Shown: positions 34,339 through 44,213, counted from the first letter of the stretch. The stretch is 52,633 bases of DNA from Spirosoma fluviale (GCA_945883425.1 CAMCXM010000008.1:1-52633); one strand, 5' to 3'. Made by a program: numbers and translations. Notes: generated from the letters alone by a model not told the origin.

Positions 34339-35297
34339 TGAAAACAAACCGGATCCTGTTTTTTGTCGTGTTGGTTGTGGGGTTGCATGTTATGTTCAAC
34401 TTCTGGTACCGGAATGTGTTAACAGCCGACAGCATTTCACGGCAGAAAGAATCCGCATTTGAAAAGCAGAAGTCCACACCCCGGATCTGGATTTTTGGTG
34501 ATTCGCATCCCATGCTGGGCATAAATCCGGCTTTGCTTCCCGGAAGCTTCAATTTTGCGGGAACGTCTGAAAATTACTTTCTCAATTATGTTCGTCTGAA
34601 GAGTCTGATTTCACAGAACAAAAAGCCTGAAATTCTTGTGCTTCCAGCCGAATTGCATTCACTTTCAGCGCAAGGAAAAGCACTGGTCCTCGGCCATGAA
34701 CTGGATGATGTGTATTGGTCTGACCGCATTTCACTTTCTTTTCTGAACGAAGAAACAACCGATCCGTCCTTTACCAGATGGTGGATTTCGGCGAGATTCT
34801 TTCCCTATGCAGGACAGTTTTACCGGATCTTTTCTCAATGGAAGAAAAGTGAATACAAGGCCGATTCTCTTGGTTTCATTGCATCTGAAAACAATTTCGG
34901 ATCATTGAAAGAAGGCGAAAGGAGGTCTTCAGCAGAATCCCGGTTCCAAAGTCATTTCCATTCATATCCTGCCATTGACACATTTCAAATCCAGTTTCTG
35001 CGAAAAACGATGGCGTTGTGCAAATCAGAAGGAATCCGTCTGGTGTTTGTCCGGTTCCCTGTAACAAGGGAGTACTGGAACCTTTGTCAAGAAAATCCAG
35101 CTGTAGTGAAAGTAGATTCCGTCCTTGATTCCAAACTGAAGGGTTATCCGATTCTTTCCCTTCGATATTCTTTTGCCGGATCACCTGAAATATTCAGCGA
35201 TCCGGATCATGTGAACACAAAAGGCGCTGCCCAGGTGACAACCAGAATCGTACAATTTCTGGATTCTCTCAGGAAAACACCTGCCTCAGCACAGTAA
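34338..35297 (+). CDS. SGNH-hydrolase-like protein paired with MBOAT
   Basis: A 319-residue protein with an N-terminal membrane anchor (ILFFVVLVVGLHVMFNFWY). The motif WIFGDSHPMLGINP at residues 51-64 matches the GDSH block I of AlgJ/AlgX/DltD-like acylation partners. The catalytic Asp-His pair may be in FSDPDHVNTKGA near residue 285. The 1-base overlap with the MBOAT gene supports a shared role in O-acylation. The last 29 bases overlap the end of recO on the other strand. Confidence 0.75.
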   Translation: MKTNRILFFVVLVVGLHVMFNFWYRNVLTADSISRQKESAFEKQKSTPRIWIFGDSHPMLGINPALLPGSFNFAGTSENYFLNYVRLKSLISQNKKPEILVLPAELHSLSAQGKALVLGHELDDVYWSDRISLSFLNEETTDPSFTRWWISARFFPYAGQFYRIFSQWKKSEYKADSLGFIASENNFGSLKEGERRSSAESRFQSHFHSYPAIDTFQIQFLRKTMALCKSEGIRLVFVRFPVTREYWNLCQENPAVVKVDSVLDSKLKGYPILSLRYSFAGSPEIFSDPDHVNTKGAAQVTTRIVQFLDSLRKTPASAQ

Positions 35298-35946
35298 GCG
35301 ACTGAAGATTGCCCATTCCTTCCATGTGGGTGCGCACATAATGAATCAACAGATCCAGAATCCATTGCTTCATGGCACCCGATATCAGGACGGATTCGCC
35401 ACCGTGCTCAATCCAATTAAAGAACGATTGTATGCCGGCCGTTTGCTCTTCATTGGGCACAATTCCGGCCGGAAGTATATCACGCCAGTCGTTGGGTGAA
35501 ATTCCAAGTGGGGCCAACGAATTCCAGACAAGGGCGATGTGCATAGAATCATAGTGCTTCTCCTTCTGATCCAGTTCGAGGATCCATTCTTTTACCATCA
35601 CAAAAAGAGAATCGTTTGCTTGTCCTTCATTGAGAATCTTTCCCAGAAATTCAGCCACAAACATGGCAATGGCGGCTTTTCCAGGAAAAAAGGGAATCGA
35701 TTTCAGAACATGATCGGGCCGGATTTCTTTCAGACGGTTCAGATCTTTCTTTTCATCATGGTATTGAACAAGCTCGCAAAGACTCAGGGGTTGCAGAAGT
35801 GATGGCGATATTTTGGATTTGGCCGACCGCACTCCATTGATGACAAACGACTGTAATCCAAACGATTCCGTAAAAAAACGGGCGATCACGGAAGTTTCTT
35901 TATACCGGATGTAATGGAGCGATATGGAAGCAGTTTTACAGAGCAT
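35269..35946 (-). CDS. recO: DNA repair protein RecO
   Basis: RecO anneals and loads RecA with RecF/RecR at gaps. The 225-residue protein shows the N-terminal OB-fold opening (TASISLHYIRYKETSVIARFFTE) and GVRSAKSKISPSLLQPLSL, then a helical C-terminal domain. The CxxC zinc motif of some RecO proteins is absent, which is frequent in Bacteroidota. The 3' end overlaps the SGNH-like gene by 29 bases in convergent orientation. Confidence 0.9.
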   Translation of the reverse strand: MLCKTASISLHYIRYKETSVIARFFTESFGLQSFVINGVRSAKSKISPSLLQPLSLCELVQYHDEKKDLNRLKEIRPDHVLKSIPFFPGKAAIAMFVAEFLGKILNEGQANDSLFVMVKEWILELDQKEKHYDSMHIALVWNSLAPLGISPNDWRDILPAGIVPNEEQTAGIQSFFNWIEHGGESVLISGAMKQWILDLLIHYVRTHMEGMGNLQSLTVLRQVFS

Positions 35947-36111
35947 TCAAATGCAAAAGAAATATTTGACTGATTGATTCATAAATCTGAATTTGCCAGC
36001 GGTTGAATCCGGATGCCAGACAAAAGTGGCTGGCCAGGAAACGATGATTTGAAGGATGGATTTGATCGTTTGAATTCGTCTGGCAAATAACACCACTATT
36101 GGTAAACCAAA

Positions 36112-37401
36112 TTGGCAAAAAGCGTTTACAATCTTTTAGCAACACCCGATCATCCGGAAATCACGACCCGGGATAAGATCCGTTACCGGATTTTTCTCAA
36201 TGATGTATGGATTCTGGCTTGCACATCGTTCGGTGGTCCACAGATCCATCTGACAATGTTTATGCAGCTTTTAGTGGACAAGCGAAAGTACCTTACTTCT
36301 TCTGAACTGATTGAATTAAATGCATTGTGCAGTGTTCTTCCAGGACCAACATCCACACAAACCCTCACAGCCACGGCCTTTAAAATCGGTGGACCAAGAC
36401 TTGCCTTCCTTACTCTCATCATCTGGATTACTCCGGCGGTTGCCCTGATGACCTTTGCAGCACTTACGCTGGTGCAACTTCAGGACAGCCATATTTCGCT
36501 CAGCTTTACCCGGTTTCTGCAACCGATTGCGGTTGGCTTTGTAACGCATGCGGCCTTTCGACTGGCTTCATTTACCATCAAGAGCAATGCGGGAATGGCG
36601 TTGATGCTGTGCACTGTGATGGTGTCATTTTACTATCATTCTCCGTGGATCACCCCATTTCTCATTCTCACCGGTGGTGCACTTACCGCCATCCGCTATA
36701 AGAATCTGCAGAAGACAGAAGACAACAAGCCATTTGATATTCATTGGATCAACATCTTTTTGTTCTTTGGAGTGTTGATCGGGGCCGCCGTATTGGGCCA
36801 GGTTACCAACTGGAAAAGCATTCGTCTTTTTGAGAATTTCTATCGGAATGGCAGTTTGATTTTTGGTGGAGGGCAGGTTCTGATTCCGTTGATGTTCAAC
36901 GAGTTTGTTACCTTTAAGCACTATCTTACACAAGAAGAATTCCTTTCTGGTTACGCCTTTGTACAGGCATTGCCAGGACCCGTGTTTGCCTTCACCAGTT
37001 ACCTGGGTGTTTTCGCCATGAGAACCGAAGGAATTACAGGTCAGCTACTTGGATCAGCCGTGTCTTCTGCGGGAATCTTTTTACCAGGAACATTGCTGAT
37101 CTTTTTTGTTTATCGGTTCTGGGCACAGTTAAAGCGATACCGGGTTGTAAAAGCATCATTGGAAGGAATCAATGCCGTAAGTTGTGGTCTTGTTGCCACA
37201 GCAGCGCTCATACTGATTCAGCCCATGGAAATAAGCAAGACCAATGTTTCATATATGATCGGAACCTTTCTGTTGCTTTATTTCACCAGAGTGCCGGGCT
37301 ATCTCATTGTTTTTGCCGGGCTGCTTTCTGGATTTGTTTATGACTACCTTGGTCTTCAGCAGATGCTGGCCGAAATTGAAATTTATCCTCTCCTTTTTTA
37401 A
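36112..37401 (+). CDS. chrA: Chromate transporter (ChrA, two-domain)
   Basis: A 429-residue membrane protein with two tandem CHR domains. The first has WILACTSFGGPQIHLTMFMQ and SVLPGPTSTQTLTATAFKIGG. The second has the repeated GGGQVLIPLMFNEFV and FVQALPGPVFAFTSYLGV. Such proteins export chromate (and resemble sulfate carriers). The start is TTG at 36112; a TAA lies two codons upstream in frame, so no longer form is possible. A gene of unrelated function follows after 57 bases. Confidence 0.93.
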   Translation: MAKSVYNLLATPDHPEITTRDKIRYRIFLNDVWILACTSFGGPQIHLTMFMQLLVDKRKYLTSSELIELNALCSVLPGPTSTQTLTATAFKIGGPRLAFLTLIIWITPAVALMTFAALTLVQLQDSHISLSFTRFLQPIAVGFVTHAAFRLASFTIKSNAGMALMLCTVMVSFYYHSPWITPFLILTGGALTAIRYKNLQKTEDNKPFDIHWINIFLFFGVLIGAAVLGQVTNWKSIRLFENFYRNGSLIFGGGQVLIPLMFNEFVTFKHYLTQEEFLSGYAFVQALPGPVFAFTSYLGVFAMRTEGITGQLLGSAVSSAGIFLPGTLLIFFVYRFWAQLKRYRVVKASLEGINAVSCGLVATAALILIQPMEISKTNVSYMIGTFLLLYFTRVPGYLIVFAGLLSGFVYDYLGLQQMLAEIEIYPLLF

Positions 37402-37458
37402 CAATAATCATTGCTTTCAGCACCATACTGACTAATCTTACTTTCTCAACAGCACTAT

Positions 37459-39867
37459 ATGAACACCACCACCAACAGCCAAAGAAGAATCAGGAAAGTG
37501 GCAATCCTTGGATCTGGAGTAATGGGCAGCCGGATCGCCTGCCATTTTGCCAATGCCGGGGTTCAGGTTTTATTACTGGATATCGTGCCGCCCTCCCTTT
37601 CTGAAAAAGAACAGGCAGCCGGAGTAGATCCGTTGAGCAGTGCCTTCCGTAACCGGATTGTCAATGACGCTTTGAAAAGCACACTCATTTCATCTCCATC
37701 GCCAATATTTCATTCTTCCTATACTTCAAGAATCAGCACAGGAAACTTCGATGACAACCTTTCCGACATATCCAGTTGCGATTGGATTCTGGAAGCAGTT
37801 GTGGAAAACCTGGAAATCAAGCAAAGCCTGTACGCCAAAGTTGAAATCCACCGGAAGCCCGGCACTCTGATTACTTCCAATACTTCCGGAATTCCACTCG
37901 GCTGGCTTTCCAAAGGACGGAGCGATGATTTTCAATCTCATTTCTGCGGAACCCATTTCTTTAATCCCCCAAGATATCTGCCACTGCTGGAAATCATCCC
38001 GACAACGAAAACAGATCCTCAGGTGGTATCATTTCTGGATCACTATGGCCAGAAAACACTAGGTAAAACAACAGTTTTATGCAAAGACACCCCTGCCTTT
38101 ATTGCCAATCGCATCGGAGTTTTTTCAATGTTGGATGTAATTGCGATCCAGCAGAAGCTTGGGTTGAAAGTGGAAGAAATCGACAAACTCACAGGTCCTG
38201 TTATCGGACATCCAAAATCTGCCACATTCCGAACTGCCGACGTTGTTGGACTTGATACGCTTATTAAAGTAGCCGATGGACTAAATGCCGCCTTAAACAA
38301 CCAAGCGTTAGTAGTGCCGCAATACGTGCGAAAAATGGCCGAGAACAAATGGTTGGGGGATAAAACAGGGCAGGGATTTTTTAAAAAGGTGGTAAATGAA
38401 AAAGGGGAAAAGGAATTCTGGACCCTGAATCCGGAAACACTGGAATACCAGCTGCCACAGAAAGTAAAATTTGCTACCCTTGAGGGCACGAAAACGATCG
38501 AAAAGCTCCGTCCTCGTTGGTCGGTATTAATCGCTGGAACTGATGCAGCAGGTGAATTTTACAGGCAAATGCTGGCTGGTCTTTTTTCATATGCATCTTC
38601 CTGCATTCCTGAAATTGCCGATGAGGTTTCAAGAATCGATGATGCGATGGTCGCTGGATTTGGCTGGGAAATGGGCCCATTTGAAACCTGGGAAGCCTTG
38701 GGAGTAAAGAAAGGGATCGACCTGATTCGTCAATACCAATTGCCGGTTCCTGCCTGGATTGAAACCCTGGGAAATTCTGATTCTCCGTCCTTTTACCAGT
38801 CGGATGAGACAGGCAAAAAGGAATGGAATCCTTCAGCAGCAACCTATGTTCCTTCAACCGGAATCAAAGGGGCCATCTCACTGGATGAGCTCCGCAGACA
38901 AAAACCGGTATACACAAATGCTGGAAGTACATTGCATCACCTTGGTGATGATATTCTTTGTCTGGAATTTCACACCAAAATGAATACGCTCGGTTCGGAG
39001 GTGATCGAAGGATTAAACCGTGCTTTCGATATAGCGGAGAAAAGCTACAAAGGACTTGTAATCGGAAATCAGGGTCCTAATTTTTCAGCTGGTGCCAATC
39101 TGGGTTTGCTTTTCATGTATGCTATGGAGCAGGAATTTGACGAAATCGATATGATGATCCGTCAGTTTCAGAATACCGTTATGCGTGTGCGTTATTCAGG
39201 AATTCCGGTGGTGGTGGCTCCACATGGTCTGAGCCTTGGAGGTGGTTGCGAAATGACGCTCCATGCCGACGGAGTTCAGGCGGCAGCCGAGACGTATATG
39301 GGTTTGGTAGAAGTTGGGGTCGGAGTGATTCCGGGTGGTGGCGGAACCAAAGAAATGGCGTTGCGGGTTTCACAGAAAATGGAGTCTGGCGACATCGAAC
39401 TCAATAGTCTGCAAAATGCATTTATGACCATTGCCACTGCAAAAGTGAGTACGTCTGCCATAGAAGGTTATGACATGGGGATTCTGCGTCAGGGAGATCG
39501 GATTTCAATGAATAAGCGACTTCAGATTGCGGATGCCAAAGAATTTGCACTCAATCTGGCTGAAGCCGGATATACGCAACCCATTCAGCGAAAAGACATC
39601 AGGGTTTTGGGACGATCCGGAATGGCCACTTTTCAGGCAGGGATTTACGCTATGAAAGTGGCTGGAAAAATCTCAGACCACGACCAGAAGGTGGTTGAAA
39701 AACTGAGCTATGTAATCAATGGCGGAGACCTGAGTTACCCGCAACTTGTATCGGAACAATATCTGTTGGACCTGGAAAGAGAGGCGTTCCTGTCTTTAAC
39801 AGGAGAACGAAAAACCCTGGAGCGAATTCAGAGTCTGCTGACGGGAGGAAAAGTAATCCGGAATTAA
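37459..39867 (+). CDS. 3-hydroxyacyl-CoA dehydrogenase / enoyl-CoA hydratase (FadN-type)
   Basis: A bifunctional beta-oxidation enzyme of 802 residues in FadN order. The NAD-binding dehydrogenase is N-terminal (KVAILGSGVMGSRIACHFA, then the catalytic His segment SHFCGTHFFNPPRYLPLLE). The crotonase-type hydratase domain is C-terminal, about residue 480 onward. The two hydratase Glu residues are in LGGGCEMTLHAD and GLVEVGVGVIPGGGGT, and the oxyanion segment is GPNFSAGANLG. In related organisms it works with a thiolase and acyl-CoA dehydrogenase; neither is in the window. The 3' end overlaps the convergent PrsW-like gene by 4 bases. Confidence 0.93.
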   Translation: MNTTTNSQRRIRKVAILGSGVMGSRIACHFANAGVQVLLLDIVPPSLSEKEQAAGVDPLSSAFRNRIVNDALKSTLISSPSPIFHSSYTSRISTGNFDDNLSDISSCDWILEAVVENLEIKQSLYAKVEIHRKPGTLITSNTSGIPLGWLSKGRSDDFQSHFCGTHFFNPPRYLPLLEIIPTTKTDPQVVSFLDHYGQKTLGKTTVLCKDTPAFIANRIGVFSMLDVIAIQQKLGLKVEEIDKLTGPVIGHPKSATFRTADVVGLDTLIKVADGLNAALNNQALVVPQYVRKMAENKWLGDKTGQGFFKKVVNEKGEKEFWTLNPETLEYQLPQKVKFATLEGTKTIEKLRPRWSVLIAGTDAAGEFYRQMLAGLFSYASSCIPEIADEVSRIDDAMVAGFGWEMGPFETWEALGVKKGIDLIRQYQLPVPAWIETLGNSDSPSFYQSDETGKKEWNPSAATYVPSTGIKGAISLDELRRQKPVYTNAGSTLHHLGDDILCLEFHTKMNTLGSEVIEGLNRAFDIAEKSYKGLVIGNQGPNFSAGANLGLLFMYAMEQEFDEIDMMIRQFQNTVMRVRYSGIPVVVAPHGLSLGGGCEMTLHADGVQAAAETYMGLVEVGVGVIPGGGGTKEMALRVSQKMESGDIELNSLQNAFMTIATAKVSTSAIEGYDMGILRQGDRISMNKRLQIADAKEFALNLAEAGYTQPIQRKDIRVLGRSGMATFQAGIYAMKVAGKISDHDQKVVEKLSYVINGGDLSYPQLVSEQYLLDLEREAFLSLTGERKTLERIQSLLTGGKVIRN

Positions 39868-40616
39868 ATGTCAACCGAACCACCTTTGGTTCTCCGCATA
39901 CGGCTGTAAACCAATCGGGAGTGTAATCGTCTTGCCCGGAATACACAAAGCCCTACCTGAAAGAGAGCGATCAGAATTCCGATCACGATGAGCACCATCA
40001 AGGATCTGTATTCCTCCATAAACAGGAAGAAATTGTAAAATCCATGGAATAAAGCAGCGGTAACCAATCCTCTTATCCTTAGCCCGAATGAACTCAGGTC
40101 GTCCGAATCCAGACCGTATTTGCTCATTCCGGAATAGAATCCCATCAGAATCCCAACCACCAGCGCCATTGGGATAGATGTGAGAATCCTCCACGTATCT
40201 GAAAACTTATCAGCCTGAATGATATGCCAGGCATTATCTCCTGTCACAAATCCCAGGGCGATGAGCATGGTGACAAAAATTCCAGCCTGAGGTTCATCAA
40301 ATTCCCTTCTGCGATACGCATACGCGATAATCACAATGTATTTATTCAGTTCATCAATGAAAGCTGTAAAAACAGAGAATCCTATTCTTCCAAAAAGAGA
40401 AATAATATTCTCATCAAAACCGAGTTCAGCGGCCGTATACTTTATTACCAAAGCCGGTATTACGGTAACCAGAGAAATAAAAAAACATACTACCAGAATG
40501 GTGGAGTCCCTGGAATTCAATTTGGTCCTGAAATTGACCACCAAAAAGATGGCGAGCAAAGGACTTAGAGTTAAGGACAGTAAATTTAAAATACTCACGA
40601 TAAGATTGTTTACCAA
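39864..40616 (-). CDS. PrsW-family membrane protein (degenerate glutamic protease motifs)
   Basis: A 250-residue protein with about 7 membrane helices. PrsW proteases carry EExxK, a FxxxEN-type motif and an H-containing helix. Here these appear as IDELNKYI (Asp-Glu instead of Glu-Glu), ALGFVTGDNAWHI (Asp for Glu) and TAALFHGFYNFFL (His-Gly kept). It is clearly in the family, but activity is uncertain because acidic positions are changed. Family members process membrane-anchored anti-sigma factors. Confidence 0.78.
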   Translation of the reverse strand: MVNNLIVSILNLLSLTLSPLLAIFLVVNFRTKLNSRDSTILVVCFFISLVTVIPALVIKYTAAELGFDENIISLFGRIGFSVFTAFIDELNKYIVIIAYAYRRREFDEPQAGIFVTMLIALGFVTGDNAWHIIQADKFSDTWRILTSIPMALVVGILMGFYSGMSKYGLDSDDLSSFGLRIRGLVTAALFHGFYNFFLFMEEYRSLMVLIVIGILIALFQVGLCVFRARRLHSRLVYSRMRRTKGGSVDI

Positions 40617-40624
40617 TAACTACA

Positions 40625-41956
40625 TTAAAGTGGTTGGGTAGTTACCTGAAAAATCAAACCTAAACTGGCAAGCTCTTTCAGTACTGGTTTGTATAATGTT
40701 GTGTGCAGAGGCAAAAGTATTCCTTTTTGGGGGATATTTTGAAGAAACAATTGTTTGGCTACCATTCCCAGTGGAAGTCCTACTGTTTTAGCCATAGATG
40801 TGTGTGTTGCATCTGTACCTTTCAAGCCGAACGAAGCAAGTGTTTGAAATTCAACATTATCAAGTAAATAACAGAACTCATGCAGCATTACGACCAGATC
40901 CTGATCTGACTCATTTAGTACCCACTTTTTCACGATTAAATCCAATAAAAAATCTGCAGGAGTACCCGAATTTCGTTCTAATGGAACTGAATTTTGCATC
41001 CGGAAACCCATATCCAGAATGTCATTTGCAACCGTTTCATCGTTAACAAATTCAAAAAAGTCAGAGAAGTTATTTTCTTGGATACCCGGAAAAAAGGTCT
41101 TAAGAAAATCAAAATAGGTCGCTCCGTCCGAAAACTGAAGTTGAGTCTCGTCATCTGTCATACCAGCATTAACCAGCCTGCTCCAACGTTCACAATAACC
41201 AGGTTTACGAAGAGTTCCGCGTTTCAAATCCTGAATTCCTTCCAATCCATACAAGCGGGCATATGGTATAGAATCACGGTTTGGATAGGCTTCAAACCGA
41301 CCCCATCCCGGAACTTCCAGTTTCTCTGGCTCCGAAAACAATCGATGGTATGGAAGCAGAGTCGTTCTTCCACCGGCAATAAAACTCGAAACACCTTTCC
41401 CGGCCAGGACTACATTCCGGGGATTCCATGAAATCTTATACCGGAAGGGATTGTCATCAAATTCATCTGCTACAAGTCCTCCGCAATAAGAATGAAACCT
41501 TGTGATTTTTCCTCCCCTTGCCTGAATATCGTGAATTACTTCCATGGCCGACATGTGGTCTATTCCGGGATCAAGTCCGCATTCATTGATAAACACCAGG
41601 CCGGCTTTTTCTACAGCAGGCGCCATTTGTCGCATAGCGGGTGATTCGTAGGATGCTGTCACCAGATTTGCTTTTGCTTCAATACAGGCAGCACCAACAA
41701 GTGGATGAAGTGGAGGTGGCAGAAGTGAAATAACGATCTTACTACCCGAAATAAGTTTCACAAGGTCCTCATGCTGAAGAGCTTCAAAACAAATTATATG
41801 AGCCCTTTCAAGTCCTGCTGTTTTACTTTTCAGATTGTTTTCATCGCCATCGGCTACCGAGAAATAGAAATTTTCCTCCCGAGCGAAATCATTTAAATAA
41901 TGCAAAAGGCTTACGGAACTTCGTCCTGCGCCCAAGACCAAAATCGGATTATTCAT
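40625..41956 (-). CDS. Saccharopine dehydrogenase family protein
   Basis: 443 residues with an N-terminal NAD(P)-binding ILVLGAGRSSVSLLHYL, then VISLLPPPLHPLVGAACIEA, and ECGLDPGIDHMSAMEVIHDI, a hallmark of saccharopine reductase/LYS9-like enzymes. In the lysine pathway it would interconvert saccharopine and alpha-aminoadipate semialdehyde. The neighbouring divergent gene is asd (aspartate-semialdehyde dehydrogenase), also in amino-acid metabolism. The exact reaction is inferred. Confidence 0.9.
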   Translation of the reverse strand: MNNPILVLGAGRSSVSLLHYLNDFAREENFYFSVADGDENNLKSKTAGLERAHIICFEALQHEDLVKLISGSKIVISLLPPPLHPLVGAACIEAKANLVTASYESPAMRQMAPAVEKAGLVFINECGLDPGIDHMSAMEVIHDIQARGGKITRFHSYCGGLVADEFDDNPFRYKISWNPRNVVLAGKGVSSFIAGGRTTLLPYHRLFSEPEKLEVPGWGRFEAYPNRDSIPYARLYGLEGIQDLKRGTLRKPGYCERWSRLVNAGMTDDETQLQFSDGATYFDFLKTFFPGIQENNFSDFFEFVNDETVANDILDMGFRMQNSVPLERNSGTPADFLLDLIVKKWVLNESDQDLVVMLHEFCYLLDNVEFQTLASFGLKGTDATHTSMAKTVGLPLGMVAKQLFLQNIPQKGILLPLHTTLYKPVLKELASLGLIFQVTTQPL

Positions 41957-42009
41957 GTTTCAAGGCGCTATTTCAGAACAAATTCTCATTTTGAAAAATT
42001 TGATTGAAG

Positions 42010-42043
42010 TTTGGTCGATCCAAAGTCAATATATCCATATTTG
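42010..42043 (+). promoter_or_regulatory. Candidate promoter of asd
   Basis: TTTG at 42010-42013 and CATATTTG at 42036-42043 (seven of eight positions of the -7 consensus), separated by 22 bases, slightly long. The predicted start of transcription is close to the ATG at 42064. Confidence 0.35.
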
Positions 42044-42063
42044 CCACTTAAAAACATGAGAAT

Positions 42064-43056
42064 ATGAAAATTGCCGTTGTCGGAGCAACCGGATTGGTCG
42101 GAACTGAAATTTTTACCGTTCTGGGAGAAACAGAATTTCGGCATTCTACCATTCTACCTGTTGCCTCAGTCCGTTCACTAGGAAAGAAAATTCAATTTTC
42201 CGGTCGGGAATTAACGGTGATTGGGATGGAGGAAGCGATCTATGAAAAACCAGATTTCGCCATTTTCTCTGCTGGCGGAAGCACATCGCTCGAATGGGCG
42301 CCAAAATTCGCTGAAGCTGGAATTACGGTTGTGGACAATTCCTCTGCATGGCGGATGGACCCGGATAAAAAACTGATTGTTCCGGAAATCAATGGCCATA
42401 CATTAAAGGATTCAGATAAAATTATCGCCAATCCCAATTGCAGTACGATACAGATGGTGATGGTCTTACAACCCCTTCATCAGGCATTTGGAATTAAACG
42501 GGTGGTGGTTTCCACATACCAATCCGTAACAGGGACTGGTGTGAAAGCGGTTACCCAAATGATGGAAGAAAGAGCCGGTAAAACGCCACAGAATCCAGCT
42601 TATCCGCACCCAATCGATTTAAACGTTCTGCCTCACATCGATAGTTTTCTAGAGAACGGTTATACCAAAGAGGAAATGAAAATGGTGAATGAAACCATGA
42701 AAATCATGGGAACAGACCAGATCAAAGTTACCGCTACAACAGTGAGAATTCCGGTGATGGGTGGGCACTCAGAGTCTGTGAATATTGAATTTGAAAAACC
42801 CTTTGAATTAGAAGAAATCCGCAATATTCTGTCCGACACAAGCGGAGTTGTGGTTCAAGATGATCCGTTTCATAATGTTTATCCAATGCCAATCTGGAGC
42901 AAAGGACGGAACGAAGTTTTTGTAGGCAGAATCCGTCGGGATTTCAGCATTCCCAACGGACTCAACCTGTGGATTGTAGCCGACAACCTTCGGAAAGGTG
43001 CAGCAACCAACGCAGTTCAGATTGTCGAGCTTTTAGCCCAAAAAGCAAGAAAATAA
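42064..43056 (+). CDS. asd: Aspartate-semialdehyde dehydrogenase
   Basis: Asd reduces aspartyl phosphate to aspartate semialdehyde, the branch point to lysine, threonine and methionine. The 330-residue protein has KIAVVGATGLVGTEI, the catalytic Cys in IANPNCSTIQMVMVLQPLH near residue 126, and the substrate/His segment VRIPVMGGHSESVNIEF near residue 225. Convergent with the cysteine desulfurase gene, 8 bases apart. Confidence 0.97.
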   Translation: MKIAVVGATGLVGTEIFTVLGETEFRHSTILPVASVRSLGKKIQFSGRELTVIGMEEAIYEKPDFAIFSAGGSTSLEWAPKFAEAGITVVDNSSAWRMDPDKKLIVPEINGHTLKDSDKIIANPNCSTIQMVMVLQPLHQAFGIKRVVVSTYQSVTGTGVKAVTQMMEERAGKTPQNPAYPHPIDLNVLPHIDSFLENGYTKEEMKMVNETMKIMGTDQIKVTATTVRIPVMGGHSESVNIEFEKPFELEEIRNILSDTSGVVVQDDPFHNVYPMPIWSKGRNEVFVGRIRRDFSIPNGLNLWIVADNLRKGAATNAVQIVELLAQKARK

Positions 43057-43064
43057 CTCTGTTG

Positions 43065-44213
43065 TCAGACTTTCAGTTCCTTGGGAGCGTACATTTTGGC
43101 GAGTACGTCAACCACCAGATCAATTTCAGCTTCGGTATTGTTTTTACAAAACGAAAAGCGAACGGCCGACCGATCTGGAGAACTTCCCAATGCCCGAAGA
43201 ACGTGGGAACCAATTTCAGAACCAGAACTACACGCACTTCCACCGGATGCCGCTATTTTATTGATATCCAGATTAAAAAGGAGCATTTCCCCATTTTCAG
43301 ACGGCGGTAAACTCACGTTGAGAACTGTATAAAGACTGTGTTCCAGTTCATCGGACCGTCCGTTAAAAAGTACGCCCGGGATGTCAGATTTCAGTCTGTT
43401 AATCATCCGTGATTTCAAACCCAGGATGTGCTTTTTATGGTCGGCCATACCTTCAAAGGATAACTCCAGTGCCTTAGCCAGACCCACAATTCCATACACA
43501 TTCTCAGTACCTCCCCTCATATTCCGTTCCTGTGAGCCCCCGTGGATCATCGGCTGGATTTTGATATCAGACGACATATACATAAAGCCAATACCTTTAG
43601 GTCCGTGAAATTTGTGGGCCGACCCAACCATAAAATTGGTTTTCCATTCGGCCAGGTTGTGGGCAAAATGCCCAACGGTCTGGACGGTATCGGAATGAAA
43701 AACAGCACCAAGTGGCACATACTCGTTTGCCAGTTCTTCAACTGGATTCAGATTCCCGATTTCATTATTCCCTTGCATAAGCGAAATGAAACTATTGGGA
43801 TCTTCTTCCAGCCATTTTTTCAATTGGTCAAGATTAATATTCCCCTTGTTATCAGTTTCCAGAATTTTAAGATCGACCAGACCATTATGCGCCAGAAATT
43901 CCATCGAATGCAACACAGCATGATGCTCCAGCGGAGATGTGATGGCCCGTCGGATTTTCTTTTGCGAGATGGTATTGATGATGGCGCAATTATCCGCCTC
44001 AGTACCGCCCGATGTAAAAAAAATCTGCGCAGGACTCGTTCCCAGAAGTTCCGCTACTTTTTTCCTCGAGCGCTCAATAGCCGATCTGGCATCTCTTCCA
44101 AAACAATGAATGGAAGAAGGATTTCCGAACGTTTCTGTGAAATACGGCAGCATTGCTTCCACAACAAGCGGATCGATGGCTGTCGTAGCAGCATTATCTA
44201 AATAAATTCTCAT
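43065..44213 (-). CDS. Cysteine desulfurase (NifS/IscS-like)
   Basis: Removes sulfur from cysteine for Fe-S cluster and thiolation chemistry. The 382-residue protein shows IYLDNAATTAIDPLV, the PLP lysine in MVGSAHKFHGPKGIGF near residue 205, and the persulfide-forming Cys in ASGGSACSSGSEIGSHVL near residue 327. The opening RIYLDNAATT and length are of the group I (NifS/IscS) class. Located 28 bases downstream of the glmM-like gene on the same strand, possibly co-transcribed. Confidence 0.93.
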   Translation of the reverse strand: MRIYLDNAATTAIDPLVVEAMLPYFTETFGNPSSIHCFGRDARSAIERSRKKVAELLGTSPAQIFFTSGGTEADNCAIINTISQKKIRRAITSPLEHHAVLHSMEFLAHNGLVDLKILETDNKGNINLDQLKKWLEEDPNSFISLMQGNNEIGNLNPVEELANEYVPLGAVFHSDTVQTVGHFAHNLAEWKTNFMVGSAHKFHGPKGIGFMYMSSDIKIQPMIHGGSQERNMRGGTENVYGIVGLAKALELSFEGMADHKKHILGLKSRMINRLKSDIPGVLFNGRSDELEHSLYTVLNVSLPPSENGEMLLFNLDINKIAASGGSACSSGSEIGSHVLRALGSSPDRSAVRFSFCKNNTEAEIDLVVDVLAKMYAPKELKV

